Below are positions 8,468 through 17,405 of a DNA stretch of 36,035 nucleotides, in pieces. The stretch is from NCBI RefSeq assembly GCF_002937115.1, contig NZ_NHRY01000069.1:1-36035 (forward strand), read 5' to 3'. Source of the stretch: Rhodopila globiformis (lineage in GTDB: Bacteria; Pseudomonadota; Alphaproteobacteria; Acetobacterales; Acetobacteraceae). How positions within the stretch are numbered: the stretch's first letter is position 1; each line of letters starts with the position of its first letter. Both the position numbers and the translations under genes were made by a program. The notes under the pieces were generated by a model. That model saw only the letters and a program-made list of their open reading frames with translations, did not search any database and was not told the origin of the DNA.

Positions 8468-10012
8468 TTAGACGGCTTCGCGGTCGCGCAGGATTTTCCG
8501 GTTCACTTTCCCCGCGGGGGTCTTCGGCAATTCGGTCACGAACGCAACCAGGCGCGGATATTCGTGCTGGCTGAGGCGGGTGCGCACAAAATCCTGCAAC
8601 GCGGCGGCGAGCGCAGGGTCCGGCGTGCCGCCCGTGACGACGAAAGCCTTCACCACCTGGCCGCGCGTCGCGTCCGGCACGCCGATGACCGCAGCCTCGC
8701 GCACGGCGGGATGTTGCAGCAGCATATCCTCCACCTCGGCCGCGCCGATGGTCCAGCCGGCGGAGATGATGACGTCGTCGGCCCGTCCGGCATGCCAGAA
8801 ATAGCCGTCGGCGTCGATGCGGCCGCGGTCCCTGGTCGGGAACCACGCGCCGCGGCGCCAGACCTTGATCTCGCCGATATCTCCCGGCGCGCACGGCGTG
8901 CCGTCCGGCGCCTGGACCTCGACGCGCATGCCCGGCACCGGCTTGCCGAGCGAGCCCGGCCGGACAACGAAATCCGCCGCGCCCGGATAGTTCACCAGCA
9001 GCACGCCGACTTCCGTGGTGCCGTACATACTGCAAAGCGTCGTGCCGAACTCGTTCTCCGCGAACGCCAGGCTGTCCGTGTCGATCGGCTCGCCGGTGAA
9101 CGACATCTTCTCCATGCGGATGCGGTAGCGCGGCGCGGCGCCGCTGTTCCGCATCATGCGGAAGTGGGTCGCCGCGGCCGAAAGGTTGGTCGTTGCGGAG
9201 TCGCGCAAGGCGCGCAGCAGGCGCTCAGGGTCGAACTTGCCGGAGAACGTGCCCGTCCGCACGCCAAGCGCCAGCGGCGCCAGGGTGCCGTGCCACAGCC
9301 CGTGTCCCCAGGCGGGAGAAGACGGGCAGAAGAAGCGGTCGCCGGGGCGGATGCCGGTGCCGTACAGCGCTGCCACCATCAGCGTAACGATGGCCCGGTG
9401 CGTGTGCCGCACTGCCTCCGGCAGTTCGCGCGTGGTGCCCGAGGTGTACTGGTAGATCGCCATGTCGCCGCTGCCGGTCTTCGGTTCGAAGCCGGTCGGA
9501 TACCGCTCGAGCGAACGGACGAAGGCGTCATCGGCAACGACGACCGGAACGCCGGGCGAGTCGCCGATTTCCCGCGCCTTTTCGGGATTGGTCACCAGCA
9601 GGCGAGGCGCGCAGTCGTTGATGCGCAGCCGCACGCCATCCGGGCCGAACAGCGTGAACAGCGGCACCGCGACCGCCCCGTGCTTCAGGGCGCCGAACAG
9701 CGCGGCGTAGAAGGGCAGCGACGGCTCCAGCATGATCGCCACGCGGTCGCCCCTGGCGATGCCGCGGTCGTTCAACCAATGCGCGAAACGCGATGACAGA
9801 TCGGCGATGGCGCGGAACGTGATCGATTCATCGTGCCCGTCGGCGAATGCGACCCAGACGGCGGGGCGCGCCGGGTCATCGGCGTGGCGGTCGATGCACT
9901 CATGCGCGATGTTCAGCCGCGCGGCGTCGCCGTCGAACAGGTCCCACAGCCGCTCGGGCGCAAACAGGCGCTGGGCGTCTCGGTAGCTTGTATGGTCCGT
10001 CAGTCTTGTCAT
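8468..10012 (-). CDS. AMP-dependent acyl-CoA synthetase (ANL family)
   Basis: This 514-residue ANL-superfamily enzyme activates a carboxylic acid with ATP and transfers it to CoA. The P-loop reads YTSGTTRELPEAVRHTHRA. Downstream are MYGTTEVG (adenine-binding A5), a GR-type hinge region (DRGRIDADGYFWHAGRADDVI) and the C-terminal catalytic lysine motif LPKTPAGKVNRKILR. The P-loop departs from the usual SGTTGxPKG, with GxPK replaced by RELPE. The start at 10012 has GGGGAG nine bases upstream; longer in-frame extensions are unsupported. It is first in a two-gene unit with the dehydratase. Confidence 0.85.
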   Translation of the reverse strand: MTRLTDHTSYRDAQRLFAPERLWDLFDGDAARLNIAHECIDRHADDPARPAVWVAFADGHDESITFRAIADLSSRFAHWLNDRGIARGDRVAIMLEPSLPFYAALFGALKHGAVAVPLFTLFGPDGVRLRINDCAPRLLVTNPEKAREIGDSPGVPVVVADDAFVRSLERYPTGFEPKTGSGDMAIYQYTSGTTRELPEAVRHTHRAIVTLMVAALYGTGIRPGDRFFCPSSPAWGHGLWHGTLAPLALGVRTGTFSGKFDPERLLRALRDSATTNLSAAATHFRMMRNSGAAPRYRIRMEKMSFTGEPIDTDSLAFAENEFGTTLCSMYGTTEVGVLLVNYPGAADFVVRPGSLGKPVPGMRVEVQAPDGTPCAPGDIGEIKVWRRGAWFPTRDRGRIDADGYFWHAGRADDVIISAGWTIGAAEVEDMLLQHPAVREAAVIGVPDATRGQVVKAFVVTGGTPDPALAAALQDFVRTRLSQHEYPRLVAFVTELPKTPAGKVNRKILRDREAV

Positions 10013-10114
10013 CGGTGCCGCTCCCCGCCGGCAGGGGTCATTAAACGCGGCTTCGGGGCGTCTGCCTACAGCGCGGTGGTGCGCACCGGATGGGACCGGG
10101 GCAGTTTCACCTGC

Positions 10115-10363
10115 GATTTTCAACACGGAGAAAGACGAAGAATACACGGAGGGCCACGAAGGTTTCCGGGGATGGCAACGCTGTTGCGACAGCGCGCCGG
10201 CCGTTGCCCCTCCGTCATGGCCGGGCGTGTCCCGGCCATCTGCGCTTCGACGGTGGGGGGTGGATGGCCGAGACACGCCCAGCCATGACGGTAGGGCAAC
10301 GGACATCTCGCTCATTTTCCGCCATCGTGGCGCCGCCGGCTGGCTTCCTCCGTGTTGAGAATC
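10115..10363. repeat. Inverted-repeat-bounded intergenic element (about 250 bp)
   Basis: Two 20-base arms, gattttcaacacggagaaag (10115-10134) and its near-perfect inverse (10344-10363, 18 of 20 matching), bracket about 210 bases. 'cacggag' is repeated within the left end. The interior holds a second, longer inverted repeat. No coding frame inside looks real. It lies between divergent genes (ligase on minus, deacetylase on plus). It resembles dispersed intergenic repeats or a MITE-like unit; I see no target duplication. Confidence 0.6.
10199..10304. repeat. REP-like palindrome inside the element
   Basis: Arms 10199-10240 and 10263-10304 (42 bases each) are inverted copies with about five mismatches around a 22-base loop. 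They contain the motif cgtcatggccgggcgtgtcc. The same 'catggccggg' core recurs near 21370-21600 and 23220-23690, so it is a REP-type family of this genome. It could form a strong hairpin in the leader of the deacetylase operon. Confidence 0.75.
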
Positions 10364-10600
10364 AGCCGGCGCAGCCAGCACCGCCGGCGACCGTTGCGCA
10401 CCCCAACCGCTTTCTGCCCGCGACAGCCGGCCATCAAGACCTCGTGCGATACGCGCAAATCCAGGCCGCACGGCTTGCGCGAGCGGACGCAGCGGGGATG
10501 CTCAGCCGCAGACGGTGAATGCTGGCCGGCCCCGGCCCGCCGGTGACAGTCACAGGCTGATCGTTCCGGCGCACGACCATCACCAGGGAAGGAAAACCGC

Positions 10601-11485
10601 ATGGCAAAGCAGATCAACTGTGTCTTCGGCGTCGATATCGATGCGGTTGCCGGCTGGCTCGGCTCCTACGGCGGCGAGGACTCCCCCAACGACATCCAGC
10701 GCGGCGTCTTCGCCGGCGAGGTCGGCACGCCCCGCCTGCTGAAACTGTTCGACAAGTTCAGGATCAAGGCAAGCTGGTTCATCCCGGGCCACTCGATCGA
10801 AACCTTCCCGGAAGAAACCCGCATGATCGCCACCGCCGGCCACGAGATCGGCGCGCACGGCTACTCGCACGAGAACCCCGTGGCGATGACCCGCCGCCAG
10901 GAGGAGGACGTGCTGAAGAAATCCATCGAGCTGATCGAAAAATACTCGGGAAAGAAGCCCCGCGGCTACGTCGCCCCCTGGTGGGAAATGTCCAACGCCA
11001 CCGCCGAGCTTCTGCTGCAGAACGGCTTCCGCTACGACCACAGCCAGTCGTACCACGACTTCCTGCCGTTCTACGCCCGCGTCGGCGATTCCTGGACCAA
11101 GATCGACTACTCGAAGAACGCCGCCGACTGGATGCACCCGCTGAAGCGCGGCAAGGAAGTGGACCTGGTCGAAATCGGCGCCAACTGGTACGTCGACGAC
11201 CTGCCGCCGATGATGTTCATCAAGAAGGCGCCGAACAGCCACGGCTTCGTCAACCCGCGCCATCTCGAGGAAATGTGGCGCGACCAGTTCGACTGGGTGT
11301 ACCGCGAGATGGACTACGGCGTGTTCCCGATCACCATCCACCCCGACGTCAGCGGCCGCCCGCAGGTGCTGATGATGCTGGAACGCTTCATCGGCCACAT
11401 CAACGCGCACGAAGGCATAAAATGGATGACGATGGAACAAGTCGCCGAGGACTTCCGCGCCCGCCACCCGTTCAAAGGGCAATAG
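10601..11485 (+). CDS. CE4 polysaccharide-deacetylase-family hydrolase, HpPgdA/PuuE-like
   Basis: This 294-residue protein is a NodB-homology enzyme without a signal peptide, so it is probably cytoplasmic. The metal triad is visible: D14 in GVDIDA, and H86 and H90 in [11 protein letters not shown]. The motif [11 protein letters not shown] matches the R-x2-AP-W segment of the family, and [11 protein letters not shown] supplies the C-terminal His. Length and layout match the Helicobacter HpPgdA-like and PuuE-like branch, whose members hydrolyse amide bonds in small cyclic or N-acyl compounds rather than polymers. AGGGAAGG precedes the ATG. It is the first gene of a nine-gene plus-strand row with a CobW GTPase, asparaginase and sugar-type importer, so a soluble imported amide is a more likely substrate than cell wall (inference). 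Confidence 0.85.
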   Translation: MAKQINCVFGVDIDAVAGWLGSYGGEDSPNDIQRGVFAGEVGTPRLLKLFDKFRIKASWFIPGHSIETFPEETRMIATAGHEIGAHGYSHENPVAMTRRQEEDVLKKSIELIEKYSGKKPRGYVAPWWEMSNATAELLLQNGFRYDHSQSYHDFLPFYARVGDSWTKIDYSKNAADWMHPLKRGKEVDLVEIGANWYVDDLPPMMFIKKAPNSHGFVNPRHLEEMWRDQFDWVYREMDYGVFPITIHPDVSGRPQVLMMLERFIGHINAHEGIKWMTMEQVAEDFRARHPFKGQ

Positions 11486-11497
11486 GGAGCCCGGCCC

Positions 11498-11833
11498 ATG
11501 TGCGTGCTGTGCAGCCAGATGTTCACCGAGATCCACTGGTCGGAACGTCTGCTCGACCCCGAAACGGTCAGCCAGGGCGCGGGCGAAACGATCCGTCGGC
11601 AGAGCCGCCATGGCCGCACCAGGCTGCTCGGCAAGGTGCTGGCGCATTACAGCCTGGACGTCAGCGACGACTGGAGCGCGATGAATTACGTCGTCGGCAA
11701 CCGCAAGGGCAAGCAACAGGTCGTCGGCAGCGTCGCGGAACTCTGGCAGGCGGCGGCGAAGATGGCAGGGCGGCCGCTCGATCCGCTCGATCCCGCGCTG
11801 CTGCAACGCCTGCGGACGGAGCCCGAGGCATGA
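11498..11833 (+). CDS. Conserved-looking small protein with N-terminal CxxC
   Basis: This 111-residue soluble protein starts MCVLCSQMFTEIHW, so a CxxC pair follows the initiator directly. The remainder is mixed alpha/beta, with 'GRTRLLGKVLAHYSLDVSDDW' and a C-terminal helix. I do not recognise a named family. It follows the deacetylase by 12 bases and its TGA overlaps the CobW start (ATGA), so the two are translated together. A metal or partner-binding role beside the CobW metallochaperone is a reasonable guess from the CxxC and the coupling, not from homology. Confidence 0.75.
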   Translation: MCVLCSQMFTEIHWSERLLDPETVSQGAGETIRRQSRHGRTRLLGKVLAHYSLDVSDDWSAMNYVVGNRKGKQQVVGSVAELWQAAAKMAGRPLDPLDPALLQRLRTEPEA

Positions 11834-12816
11834 CGTCCGGCGGCCGCCGCGCGGTGACCGTGCTGTCCGGCTTCCTGGGCAGCGGCAAGACCACGCTGCT
11901 GCGCCGCTACCTGGCCGGGCACGGCGCCGGCGTTGCCGTCATCATCAACGAATTCGGCGCCATCGGGGTCGATCACCATCTCGTCCGCATGGTCGAGGAA
12001 CAGTCCGTCCTGCTGCAAGGCGGCTGCGTCTGCTGCACCCGGCGGGAGGACCTGGTGCGCACCCTGCGCGACCTGCTCGACCAGGAGAACAGCGGGAAGC
12101 TCCCGCCGATTTCCCAGGTGGTGATCGAGACCAGCGGCATCGCCGATCCGGTGCCGGTGCTGTTCACGCTGGGGACTGATCCGGTGTTGCAACATCAATT
12201 CGCGCCCGCCGCGGTGGTGGTGACGCTCGATGCGCTCAACGCCGCGGCCCAGATCGAGCGGCAGCCGGAGGTGCGCAAACAGATCATCGCCGCCGACTGG
12301 GTGGTGGTGACCAAGACCGACCTCGCGCCGTTCGAGGCGGTGTCGCGTTGCCGGATGCGGGTGCGGCAGCTCAATCCGACGGCGCGGATCACGGTGTCCC
12401 GCCTCGGCGACGGCAGCGACGCGCTGGCGCCGACCCGGGGCGCGGTGCGCGGCCTGCCACCGGAAGCGCCGGCGGCCCCGCACAGCGAGGTGCAATCCAC
12501 CGCGCTCGGCTTCAATGCCCCGCTCGACTGGCCGGCGTTCGGCGTCTGGCTCGGCATGCTGCTGCAGGCGCGCGGGCCGGACGTGCTGCGCATCAAGGGG
12601 CTGCTGGATATCGGCGACGCCGGGCCGGTGGTGATGAACGTCGCGCAGCACGTGGTGCATCCGCCCGAGCACCTGGCCGCCTGGCCGGCGGATGCGGACG
12701 GCTCCTACCTCGTTTTCATCACACGCGGGATCGATCCGGCGCGCATCGCCGATTCGCTGGAGACCTTCCAGCGCGCCGGCGGGCGAGCCGACCTGTCGGT
12801 GCGGGAGCTTGCCTGA
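11830..12816 (+). CDS. CobW/ZNG-type G3E GTPase metallochaperone
   Basis: This 328-residue G3E P-loop GTPase has Walker A GFLGSGKTT (14-22), the metal-binding GGCVCC (CxCC at 66-69), Walker B-like IETSGIADP (about 100-107) and the guanine motif TKTD (161-164). The C-terminal CobW_C domain contains IKGLLDI and a histidine (HVVHPPEH). Members deliver zinc, cobalt or related metals to client enzymes at the cost of GTP. The ATG overlaps the preceding stop by ATGA, and its own TGA shares one base with the asparaginase start. Metal-dependent neighbours (deacetylase D-H-H, MetE-like H-C-E-C) are the natural candidate clients. Confidence 0.9.
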   Translation: MTSGGRRAVTVLSGFLGSGKTTLLRRYLAGHGAGVAVIINEFGAIGVDHHLVRMVEEQSVLLQGGCVCCTRREDLVRTLRDLLDQENSGKLPPISQVVIETSGIADPVPVLFTLGTDPVLQHQFAPAAVVVTLDALNAAAQIERQPEVRKQIIAADWVVVTKTDLAPFEAVSRCRMRVRQLNPTARITVSRLGDGSDALAPTRGAVRGLPPEAPAAPHSEVQSTALGFNAPLDWPAFGVWLGMLLQARGPDVLRIKGLLDIGDAGPVVMNVAQHVVHPPEHLAAWPADADGSYLVFITRGIDPARIADSLETFQRAGGRADLSVRELA

Positions 12817-13871
12817 TGCCGGACACCCCCAGCGGCCGCCCGCGCATCACCGTGTTTTCGACCGGCGGCACTATTGCCTCGGTGCCGGGCGTCTCGGTGC
12901 CGGGCGGGGGGCAGACGGCGGCGCCGACGCTGACCGCGGCGGACCTGGTTGCCGCCGTGCCTCAACTGGCCGACGTGGCAGAGGTCACGGCGGTGGCGTT
13001 CCGCCAGGTCGCCTCCCCCGACCTCACCCTGGCCGACCTGATCGCGCTGGCGCAGGCGATTGAACAGGCCGTGGCGGGCGGCGCGAGCGGCGCGGTCGTC
13101 ACCCAGGGCACCGACTCGCTGGAGGAAACCGCCTTCGCGCTGGATCTGCTGTGGCACGGCGAGGCGCCGGTGGTGCTGACCGGGGCGATGCGCAACCCGG
13201 CGCTGCCGGGGGCCGATGGCCCGGCCAACCTGCTCGGCGCGGCGCAGGTCGCGGCAAGTCCCGATGCGCGTGGCCTCGGCGCGCTGGTGGTGTTCAACGA
13301 CGAGGTGCACCTGCCGCTGTTCGTGCGCAAGACGCATGCGACCAGCCCGGCGACCTTCCGCTCCCCGCTGGCCGGCCCGGTCGGCTGGATCGTCGAGGGC
13401 CGCCCGCGCATCGCGCTGCGTCCCGTGGCGCGCCACGCCATCCGGCTGTCCGAGCCGCGGGAAATTCCGCCGGTGGCGCTGCTGACGGCGACGCTCGGGG
13501 ATGACGGGCGGCTGGTGCCGGCGGTCGCCGCGTCCGGCTGCCGCGGCTTGGTCATCGAGGCGATGGGCGGCGGCCACGTGCCGCGGGCGATGGTGCCGCA
13601 CCTGGCGGCGCTGGCCGACCAGATGCCGGTGGTGCTGGCCTCCCGCACCGGCGCCGGCGAGGGGCTGCGCGGCACCTACGGCTTCCCCGGCTCGGAAACC
13701 GACCTGTTGGGCCGCGGGCTGATCCATGCCGGCGTGCTGGACGGGTTGAAGGCGCGGCTGCTGCTGACGCTGCTGCTCGCCGCCGAAGCGCCATCGCGTG
13801 TGATCACCGATTCTTTCGCCGCCATCGGCGTGCCCGGCAGCCGGCCGCCCTTCCGCTGGCCGGCGCCATGA
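12816..13871 (+). CDS. L-asparaginase/glutaminase-type amidohydrolase
   Basis: This 351-residue member of the bacterial asparaginase family hydrolyses the side-chain amide of asparagine or a related substrate. Both active-site threonine motifs are present: FSTGGTIAS with T19, and TQGTDSLEETAF with T99-D100. No signal peptide is seen, so the cytoplasm is expected. The start TGATG shares one base with the CobW stop, and its own stop overlaps the ABC ATPase start (ATGA). Lying between a metallochaperone and a sugar-type importer is unusual for nitrogen-scavenging asparaginases and suggests a role on an imported amide. Confidence 0.9.
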   Translation: MPDTPSGRPRITVFSTGGTIASVPGVSVPGGGQTAAPTLTAADLVAAVPQLADVAEVTAVAFRQVASPDLTLADLIALAQAIEQAVAGGASGAVVTQGTDSLEETAFALDLLWHGEAPVVLTGAMRNPALPGADGPANLLGAAQVAASPDARGLGALVVFNDEVHLPLFVRKTHATSPATFRSPLAGPVGWIVEGRPRIALRPVARHAIRLSEPREIPPVALLTATLGDDGRLVPAVAASGCRGLVIEAMGGGHVPRAMVPHLAALADQMPVVLASRTGAGEGLRGTYGFPGSETDLLGRGLIHAGVLDGLKARLLLTLLLAAEAPSRVITDSFAAIGVPGSRPPFRWPAP

Positions 13872-15427
13872 GCGACAGCGTCCCGTCCGTTGTTGGCCCG
13901 TCCGCTGGCTCCGTGCTTGACCTGCGGGCCATCGGCAAGCGCTACGGCGCCACCGTGGCCTTGCAGGATGTCTCGCTGACGCTGCTGCCCGGCGAGATCT
14001 GCGGCCTGCTGGGCGAGAACGGCGCCGGCAAGTCCACCCTGGTGAAGGCGCTCAGCGGCGTCGTCACCCCGGACACCGGCGAGATGTATGTCGGCGGCGC
14101 GCCCTACCGCCCGCGCAACGTCCTCGACGCCCGCGCCTTCGGCGTCGCCACCGCGTTCCAGGAACTCAGCCTGGTGCCGACGCTGTCCGTCGCGGTGAAC
14201 CTGTTCCTGCCGCAGCCCGGGATCAACCGCCTGCACATGATCGCGCGGCGGCGGGTCGAACAGGAGGCGAAGGCGATCCTGGGGGCGCACGGCATCCGCG
14301 ACATCCCGCCGGCGACGCTGGTGGGCGACCTGTCGCTGGGCATGCGGCAGCGGGTCGAGATCGTGCGCGCGCTGTGGCGGCAGCCGCGCATCCTGCTGCT
14401 GGACGAGCCGACGGCGGCGCTGGCCGATCGCGACTGGCTGTTCGCCCAGGTGGCGGCGGCCGTCGGCTGGGGCGCCTCGGTGCTGTATATCAGCCATAAG
14501 CTGGACGAGGTGCGCCGCCTGTGCGGCCGCTGCGTCATCCTGCGCAACGGCCGCAAGGTGCGCGACGCCGCGGTCGCCGCCATGAGCGACGACGACATCT
14601 TCAGCAGCATGGCCGGGCGCTCGGTGGTGGAGACCTTCGTCGCCGTGCCGCCGGCGATCCGTCCCGGGCCGCCGATGCTGCGCGCCACCGGGCTGCGCGG
14701 CCCCGGCGTCGACGACGTCAGCTTTTCCCTGGCGCCGGGCGAGATCCTGGGCGTCGCCGGGCTGGAGGGTCAGGGACAGGCCCGCCTGTTCCAGTCGCTG
14801 ATCGGCCTGCACCCGCTGCAATCGGGCCGCATCGAAATGCGCGGCAAGCCGGCGGCGCTGCGCTCGCCGCGCGCCGCGCGGCGGCACGGCGTCGTGCTGG
14901 TGCCGGAGGAGCGCAAGACCGAGGGCATCTTTAAGGACCTTACCACCGTCGCGAACATCTCCCTGCCGGTGATCGCGCGGGCCGCCCGGCTGCGCCTGAT
15001 CAGCCGCCGCGCCGAGCGCCGGCTGGTCGAGCCGATCACCGAGGCGGTGGACCTCTCGCCGCGCACCCTGAAGCTGCCCATCGCCGCGCTGTCGGGCGGC
15101 AACCAGCAGAAAGCGGTGCTGGCCCGGGCCCTGGCCAGCGGGGCGCGCTGCCTGCTGCTGTTCGACCCGACCCGCGGCGTTGACGTCGGCGCCAAGCAGA
15201 GCATCTACCGAATGATCCAGGGCTTCGCCGCCGCCGGCGGGGCGGTGCTGTTCTACTCCACCGAGCTGGATGAGCTGGTGCACCTGTGCGACCGCTGCCT
15301 GGTGATCTACCGCAACCGCATCGCCGGCGAGGTGCCGCGCGAGGCGTTGTCGCAGGAGCATATCCTGGCGCTCGCCTCCGGCGCCGGGCCGTCCGGGCAG
15401 GGTGCGGCCATGGAACTGGCGGGCTAG
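13868..15427 (+). CDS. Sugar-type ABC importer ATPase (RbsA/MglA-like, two domains)
   Basis: This 519-residue protein has two fused ABC domains, as in RbsA/MglA/XylG. Domain one has GENGAGKST (Walker A), signature LSLGMRQRV and LLLDEPTAALAD. Domain two has a degenerate Walker A (GVAGLEGQGQARLF), signature LSGGNQQK and LLLFDPTRGVDVG. The degenerate second Walker A is normal in this family; glutamate replaced by phenylalanine-aspartate at the second Walker B (FDPTRG instead of DEPTRG) is slightly unusual. It powers the permease pair encoded next and overlaps the asparaginase gene by four bases. Confidence 0.92.
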   Translation: MSDSVPSVVGPSAGSVLDLRAIGKRYGATVALQDVSLTLLPGEICGLLGENGAGKSTLVKALSGVVTPDTGEMYVGGAPYRPRNVLDARAFGVATAFQELSLVPTLSVAVNLFLPQPGINRLHMIARRRVEQEAKAILGAHGIRDIPPATLVGDLSLGMRQRVEIVRALWRQPRILLLDEPTAALADRDWLFAQVAAAVGWGASVLYISHKLDEVRRLCGRCVILRNGRKVRDAAVAAMSDDDIFSSMAGRSVVETFVAVPPAIRPGPPMLRATGLRGPGVDDVSFSLAPGEILGVAGLEGQGQARLFQSLIGLHPLQSGRIEMRGKPAALRSPRAARRHGVVLVPEERKTEGIFKDLTTVANISLPVIARAARLRLISRRAERRLVEPITEAVDLSPRTLKLPIAALSGGNQQKAVLARALASGARCLLLFDPTRGVDVGAKQSIYRMIQGFAAAGGAVLFYSTELDELVHLCDRCLVIYRNRIAGEVPREALSQEHILALASGAGPSGQGAAMELAG

Positions 15428-16408
15428 ATGGCGGCGCCGTCCGGCCGGTGGCGACGGGCATTGGGCGGCGGGCCGACGGCCGTGGCGGTGCTGCTGTTCG
15501 CGGCGATGTACGCCGTCTATGCCGCGCGCACCGAGACGGCGACGACGGTGTTCGGCATCACCAACTTGCTGAACGACGGCATCGTGCTGGCGATCGCCTC
15601 GGCCGGGCTGACGCTGGTGGTGCTGGCCGGCGAGTTCGACCTGTCGGGCGTGGCGGTCATCGCCGTGTGCAACTGCGTGGTCGCGACGATCAGCACGTTC
15701 GGCGATTTCGGCTGGCTGGTGGCGCTGCTGGCGGTGCTGGCCATCGGCGGCGCCGCCGGGTTGCTGAACGGCCTGCTGGTCGCCGGGCTGGGGCTGCAAT
15801 CGCTGGCCGCCACCATCGGCACGATGATCGCGGCCGAGGGCGTCGCGCTGCTGATCCTGTCCGCGCCGGGCGGCACGGTGGCGGATGTGATCGCCGACAG
15901 CCTGACCGGCGACATCCGGTCGGTGGTGCCCGTCGCCGCGGTGATCCTGGCCGGGCTGTGCCTCGCCTGGATGGTGCTGAAGCGGACGCGGTTCGGCATC
16001 GCGCTGTACGCTGCCGGCACGGATGCGGCGGCGGCCCGGTTGTCCGGCATCGACGTGCCGCGCACGAAGCTGAAGGCGTTCGTCCTTGCCGGGCTGTGCT
16101 ACGGCGCGGCCGGCTACATGCTCAGCGCGCAGACCGGCACCGGCGACCCGCGGGCGAGCGATGCGCTGCTGCTGTTCATGTATGCGTCAGTGGCCATCGG
16201 CGGCACGTCGCTGATGGGCGGGCGCGGCGGCGCGTTCGGCAGCATCGCCGGCGCCGGCATCCTGACGGTGATGCAGAAGATGCTGTTCGCGCTGGGCGTG
16301 GCGGAATTCTACACCAACGTGTTCAACGGAGTGATCATGATCGTCGCGCTGGTCATCGGCAACGCCTCGGCGGCGGTGGCGCAGCGGATGCGGCGGCGGG
16401 CGGCATGA
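15428..16408 (+). CDS. Sugar-type ABC permease 1 (RbsC-like)
   Basis: This 326-residue membrane protein of the BPD_transp_2 family has about nine to ten helices. Motifs include 'GLTLVVLAGEFDLSGVAVIAV' near the N-terminus and 'ASVAIGGTSLMGGRGGAFGSIAGA' near the C-terminus, both standard for RbsC-type permeases. The ATG directly follows the ATPase stop (TAGATG), and its stop overlaps the second permease start by ATGA. With that partner it probably forms a heterodimeric channel. Confidence 0.92.
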   Translation: MAAPSGRWRRALGGGPTAVAVLLFAAMYAVYAARTETATTVFGITNLLNDGIVLAIASAGLTLVVLAGEFDLSGVAVIAVCNCVVATISTFGDFGWLVALLAVLAIGGAAGLLNGLLVAGLGLQSLAATIGTMIAAEGVALLILSAPGGTVADVIADSLTGDIRSVVPVAAVILAGLCLAWMVLKRTRFGIALYAAGTDAAAARLSGIDVPRTKLKAFVLAGLCYGAAGYMLSAQTGTGDPRASDALLLFMYASVAIGGTSLMGGRGGAFGSIAGAGILTVMQKMLFALGVAEFYTNVFNGVIMIVALVIGNASAAVAQRMRRRAA

Positions 16409-17388
16409 GCGACTCCGCTGTGCCGATGGAGGCGGAAGGCGGGCGGCGGCGGATGCCGCCGGAGATCCTGCCGGCGCTGGGCGTGCTGGCCTGCACCGGC
16501 CTGCTGATCGGCCTGATCAAGCTGGTCAGCCCGGGGACGGTGCTGCTGGCGCAGGTCTCGGCGATTCTGGTGTCGGCGATCTTCCTGGCGGTGGCGTCGT
16601 TCGGCCAGGGGCTGGCGATCCTGCTGGGCGGCATCGACCTGTCCATCGGCGTGGTGATGGGGCTGGGCGGGATGATGATCTCCGGCCTGACCAACGGCAG
16701 CAACGACGCCTTGATCTGGGCGATGCCCGCGACGCTGGCGTGCTGCGCCGGCATCGGCCTGGTCAACGGCCTCGGCATCGCGCTGATCGGCATTCCGCCG
16801 TTCATCATGACGCTGGCCTCGGCCACCAGCTTCTTCGGCGTCGGGCTGGGCCTGACCGCGGGCGCGGCGCAGGCGCCGGTGGCGCCGGGGCTGGAGACGC
16901 TGATGAGCGCGCGCGGCCTGGGCGTGCCGTGGCCGATCTGGCTGCTGCTGGGCTTCGCGGTGATCGCGATTGCGTTCCAGAACGGCAGCGTTACCGGCCG
17001 CCGGCTGTATGCGCTGGGCAGCAGTCCCGGCGCGGCGCGGGTGGCGGGCCTTCCCATCGGCGGGCTGACGGTCGCGGCCTACGGGCTCAGCGGGCTGTGC
17101 GCCGGGCTCGCCGGGGTGCTGCTGGCGGGATACTCGTCGGCGGCGACGCTGACCATGGGCGATCCGTTCCTGCTGCCGACGATCGCCGCGGTGGTCATCG
17201 GCGGGGCGCGGGTGACCGGCGGGCGCGGCATCTACCTGGGCACGCTGGCCGGCGCGCTGTTCCTGAGCACGCTGGAGACGCTGATCACCGTGCTGAGCCT
17301 GTCGCAGGGGCTGCGCGACCTGATCCAGGGAGTGATCATCATCACCGCGCTGATTGCACAGAACCGCCCGGGGGCGAACCCGGGCTGA
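16405..17388 (+). CDS. Sugar-type ABC permease 2 (RbsC-like)
   Basis: This 327-residue BPD_transp_2 permease has the family motifs 'LGGIDLSIGVVMGLGGMMISGL', 'GLVNGLGIALIGIPPFIMTLA' and 'IAAVVIGGARVTGGRGIYLG'. It starts within the stop of permease 1 (ATGA), so the two are coupled. The presence of two distinct permeases, rather than one homodimeric RbsC, resembles the importers of autoinducer-2 (LsrCD) and of nucleosides and some polyols. Confidence 0.92.
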   Translation: MSDSAVPMEAEGGRRRMPPEILPALGVLACTGLLIGLIKLVSPGTVLLAQVSAILVSAIFLAVASFGQGLAILLGGIDLSIGVVMGLGGMMISGLTNGSNDALIWAMPATLACCAGIGLVNGLGIALIGIPPFIMTLASATSFFGVGLGLTAGAAQAPVAPGLETLMSARGLGVPWPIWLLLGFAVIAIAFQNGSVTGRRLYALGSSPGAARVAGLPIGGLTVAAYGLSGLCAGLAGVLLAGYSSAATLTMGDPFLLPTIAAVVIGGARVTGGRGIYLGTLAGALFLSTLETLITVLSLSQGLRDLIQGVIIITALIAQNRPGANPG

Positions 17389-17405
17389 CCACAGGGGAAG
17401 ACAAA

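Noticed and set aside
5770..8574. Plus-strand open frame of 934 codons
   Set aside because: It runs antisense across the ABC ATPase end, the lactonase and the dehydratase, all of which have family motifs on the minus strand. Long antisense frames are normal in GC-rich DNA.
10090..10518. Plus-strand frame of 142 codons in the gap before the deacetylase
   Set aside because: It runs through the inverted repeats and has no ribosome binding site or recognisable domain.
13676..15799. Minus-strand open frame of 707 codons
   Set aside because: Antisense to the asparaginase end, RbsA-like ATPase and permease; Gln/Arg/His-rich with no domain.
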